Assembly: GCA_964472945.1 (NCBI GenBank)
Contig: CAYYNM010000202.1
Location: forward strand, 1-5,840
Reading direction: 5' to 3'
Length of the DNA: 5,840 bases
DNA from: QPIN01 sp964472945
GTDB taxonomy: Bacteria; Pseudomonadota; Gammaproteobacteria; Methylococcales; Methylomonadaceae
The translations under genes were made by a program, and so were the position numbers. This document shows, in pieces, positions 5,708 to 5,840 of this stretch (the first letter of the stretch is position 1; every line of letters begins with the position of its first letter). The notes below the pieces were generated by a model. The model was not told the origin of the DNA, did no database searches, and saw only the letters and a program-made list of their open reading frames with translations.

Positions 5708-5739
5708 GTTGTAGGGCAGACTGAAGTCCGCCCTACAAC
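5708..5739. terminator. Strong hairpin, possible terminator or extragenic palindrome
   Basis: GTTGTAGGGC (5708-5717) and GCCCTACAAC (5730-5739) pair perfectly over 10 bp. Inside them, after one A/C mismatch, GACT and AGTC extend the stem by 4 bp around a GA loop. A T-rich run follows on the plus strand from 5746. On the minus strand the hairpin begins two bases after a possible stop codon at 5742-5744. It could end transcription from either side, or be one copy of a dispersed palindromic repeat, which its GC-rich arms also suggest. Confidence 0.5.
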
Positions 5740-5741
5740 AC

Positions 5742-5840
5742 TTACTTTTTATTTTTTAAAGCAACCTGTGGTTTATATATACTTAATGTTCCAGTTTTTA
5801 ATTGTTGCTTTTGTAAAGTGCTGAAAAACAGGGGGATAGA
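5742..5840 (-). CDS. Possible C-terminal end of a gene entering from the right edge
   Basis: On the minus strand one frame is open from the window edge for 32 codons and ends at TAA (5742-5744), with the tail TLSIYKPQVALKNKK. A lysine-rich end followed at once by a strong hairpin is what a gene terminus would look like. The piece is too short to recognise a family, and another minus-strand frame is also open for about 22 codons here, so this is a weak call. Confidence 0.3.
   Translation of the reverse strand, partial: SIPLFFSTLQKQQLKTGTLSIYKPQVALKNKK

Noticed and set aside
1..5840. tRNA, rRNA, riboswitch or CRISPR array
   Set aside because: No cloverleaf-like sequence, regularly spaced repeats or known aptamer core was noticed on either strand by reading.

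Overview
The window reads as part of the chromosome of an AT-rich Gammaproteobacterium. Reasons are the envelope-transport genes, the pncC homologue, which resembles the E. coli form closely, and the repeat-rich intergenic DNA. A methanotroph or sulfur-oxidiser type of genome would fit the repeats and the GFA-family gene, but that placement is only an impression. All confidently called genes lie on the minus strand, so the biology runs from right to left.

Right part (about 5349 down to 1992): a tightly packed four-gene operon for an MCE-type lipid transporter of the Gram-negative envelope. The order is a STAS-MlaE permease, an MlaF-like ATPase, a long MlaD-like MCE protein and a PqiC/YmbA-type outer-membrane lipoprotein. 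The first three genes overlap (4 and 8 bases) and the fourth follows after 16 bases. The permease and ATPase would form the inner-membrane motor, the MCE protein the periplasmic lipid conduit, and the lipoprotein the outer-membrane partner. No separate mlaB or mlaC is present here. A GFA-family zinc protein (1527-1955) follows after a 36-base gap.

Left part (1357 down to 150): after a 169-base AT-rich spacer with small palindromes comes the most unusual locus. One reading frame encodes a complete PncC (NMN deamidase / CinA C-terminal) domain joined to a complete minimal nucleotidyltransferase (MNT) domain. Its last 10 bases overlap a HEPN protein of the HI0074 family that carries an RX4HXY motif. 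MNT plus HEPN is the composition of the HEPN/MNT (type VII) toxin-antitoxin modules, so this looks like such a module whose antitoxin is fused to an enzyme of pyridine-nucleotide salvage. No usual start codon exists near the junction, so the MNT domain should be made only as part of the fusion. An 8-base homopolymer lies at the PncC active-site motif.

The edges carry non-coding repeats. At 5484-5541 there is a 58-base imperfect palindrome of REP/BIME type. At 5708-5739 there is a strong hairpin that may terminate a gene entering from the right edge. At 7-22 there is a short perfect inverted repeat.
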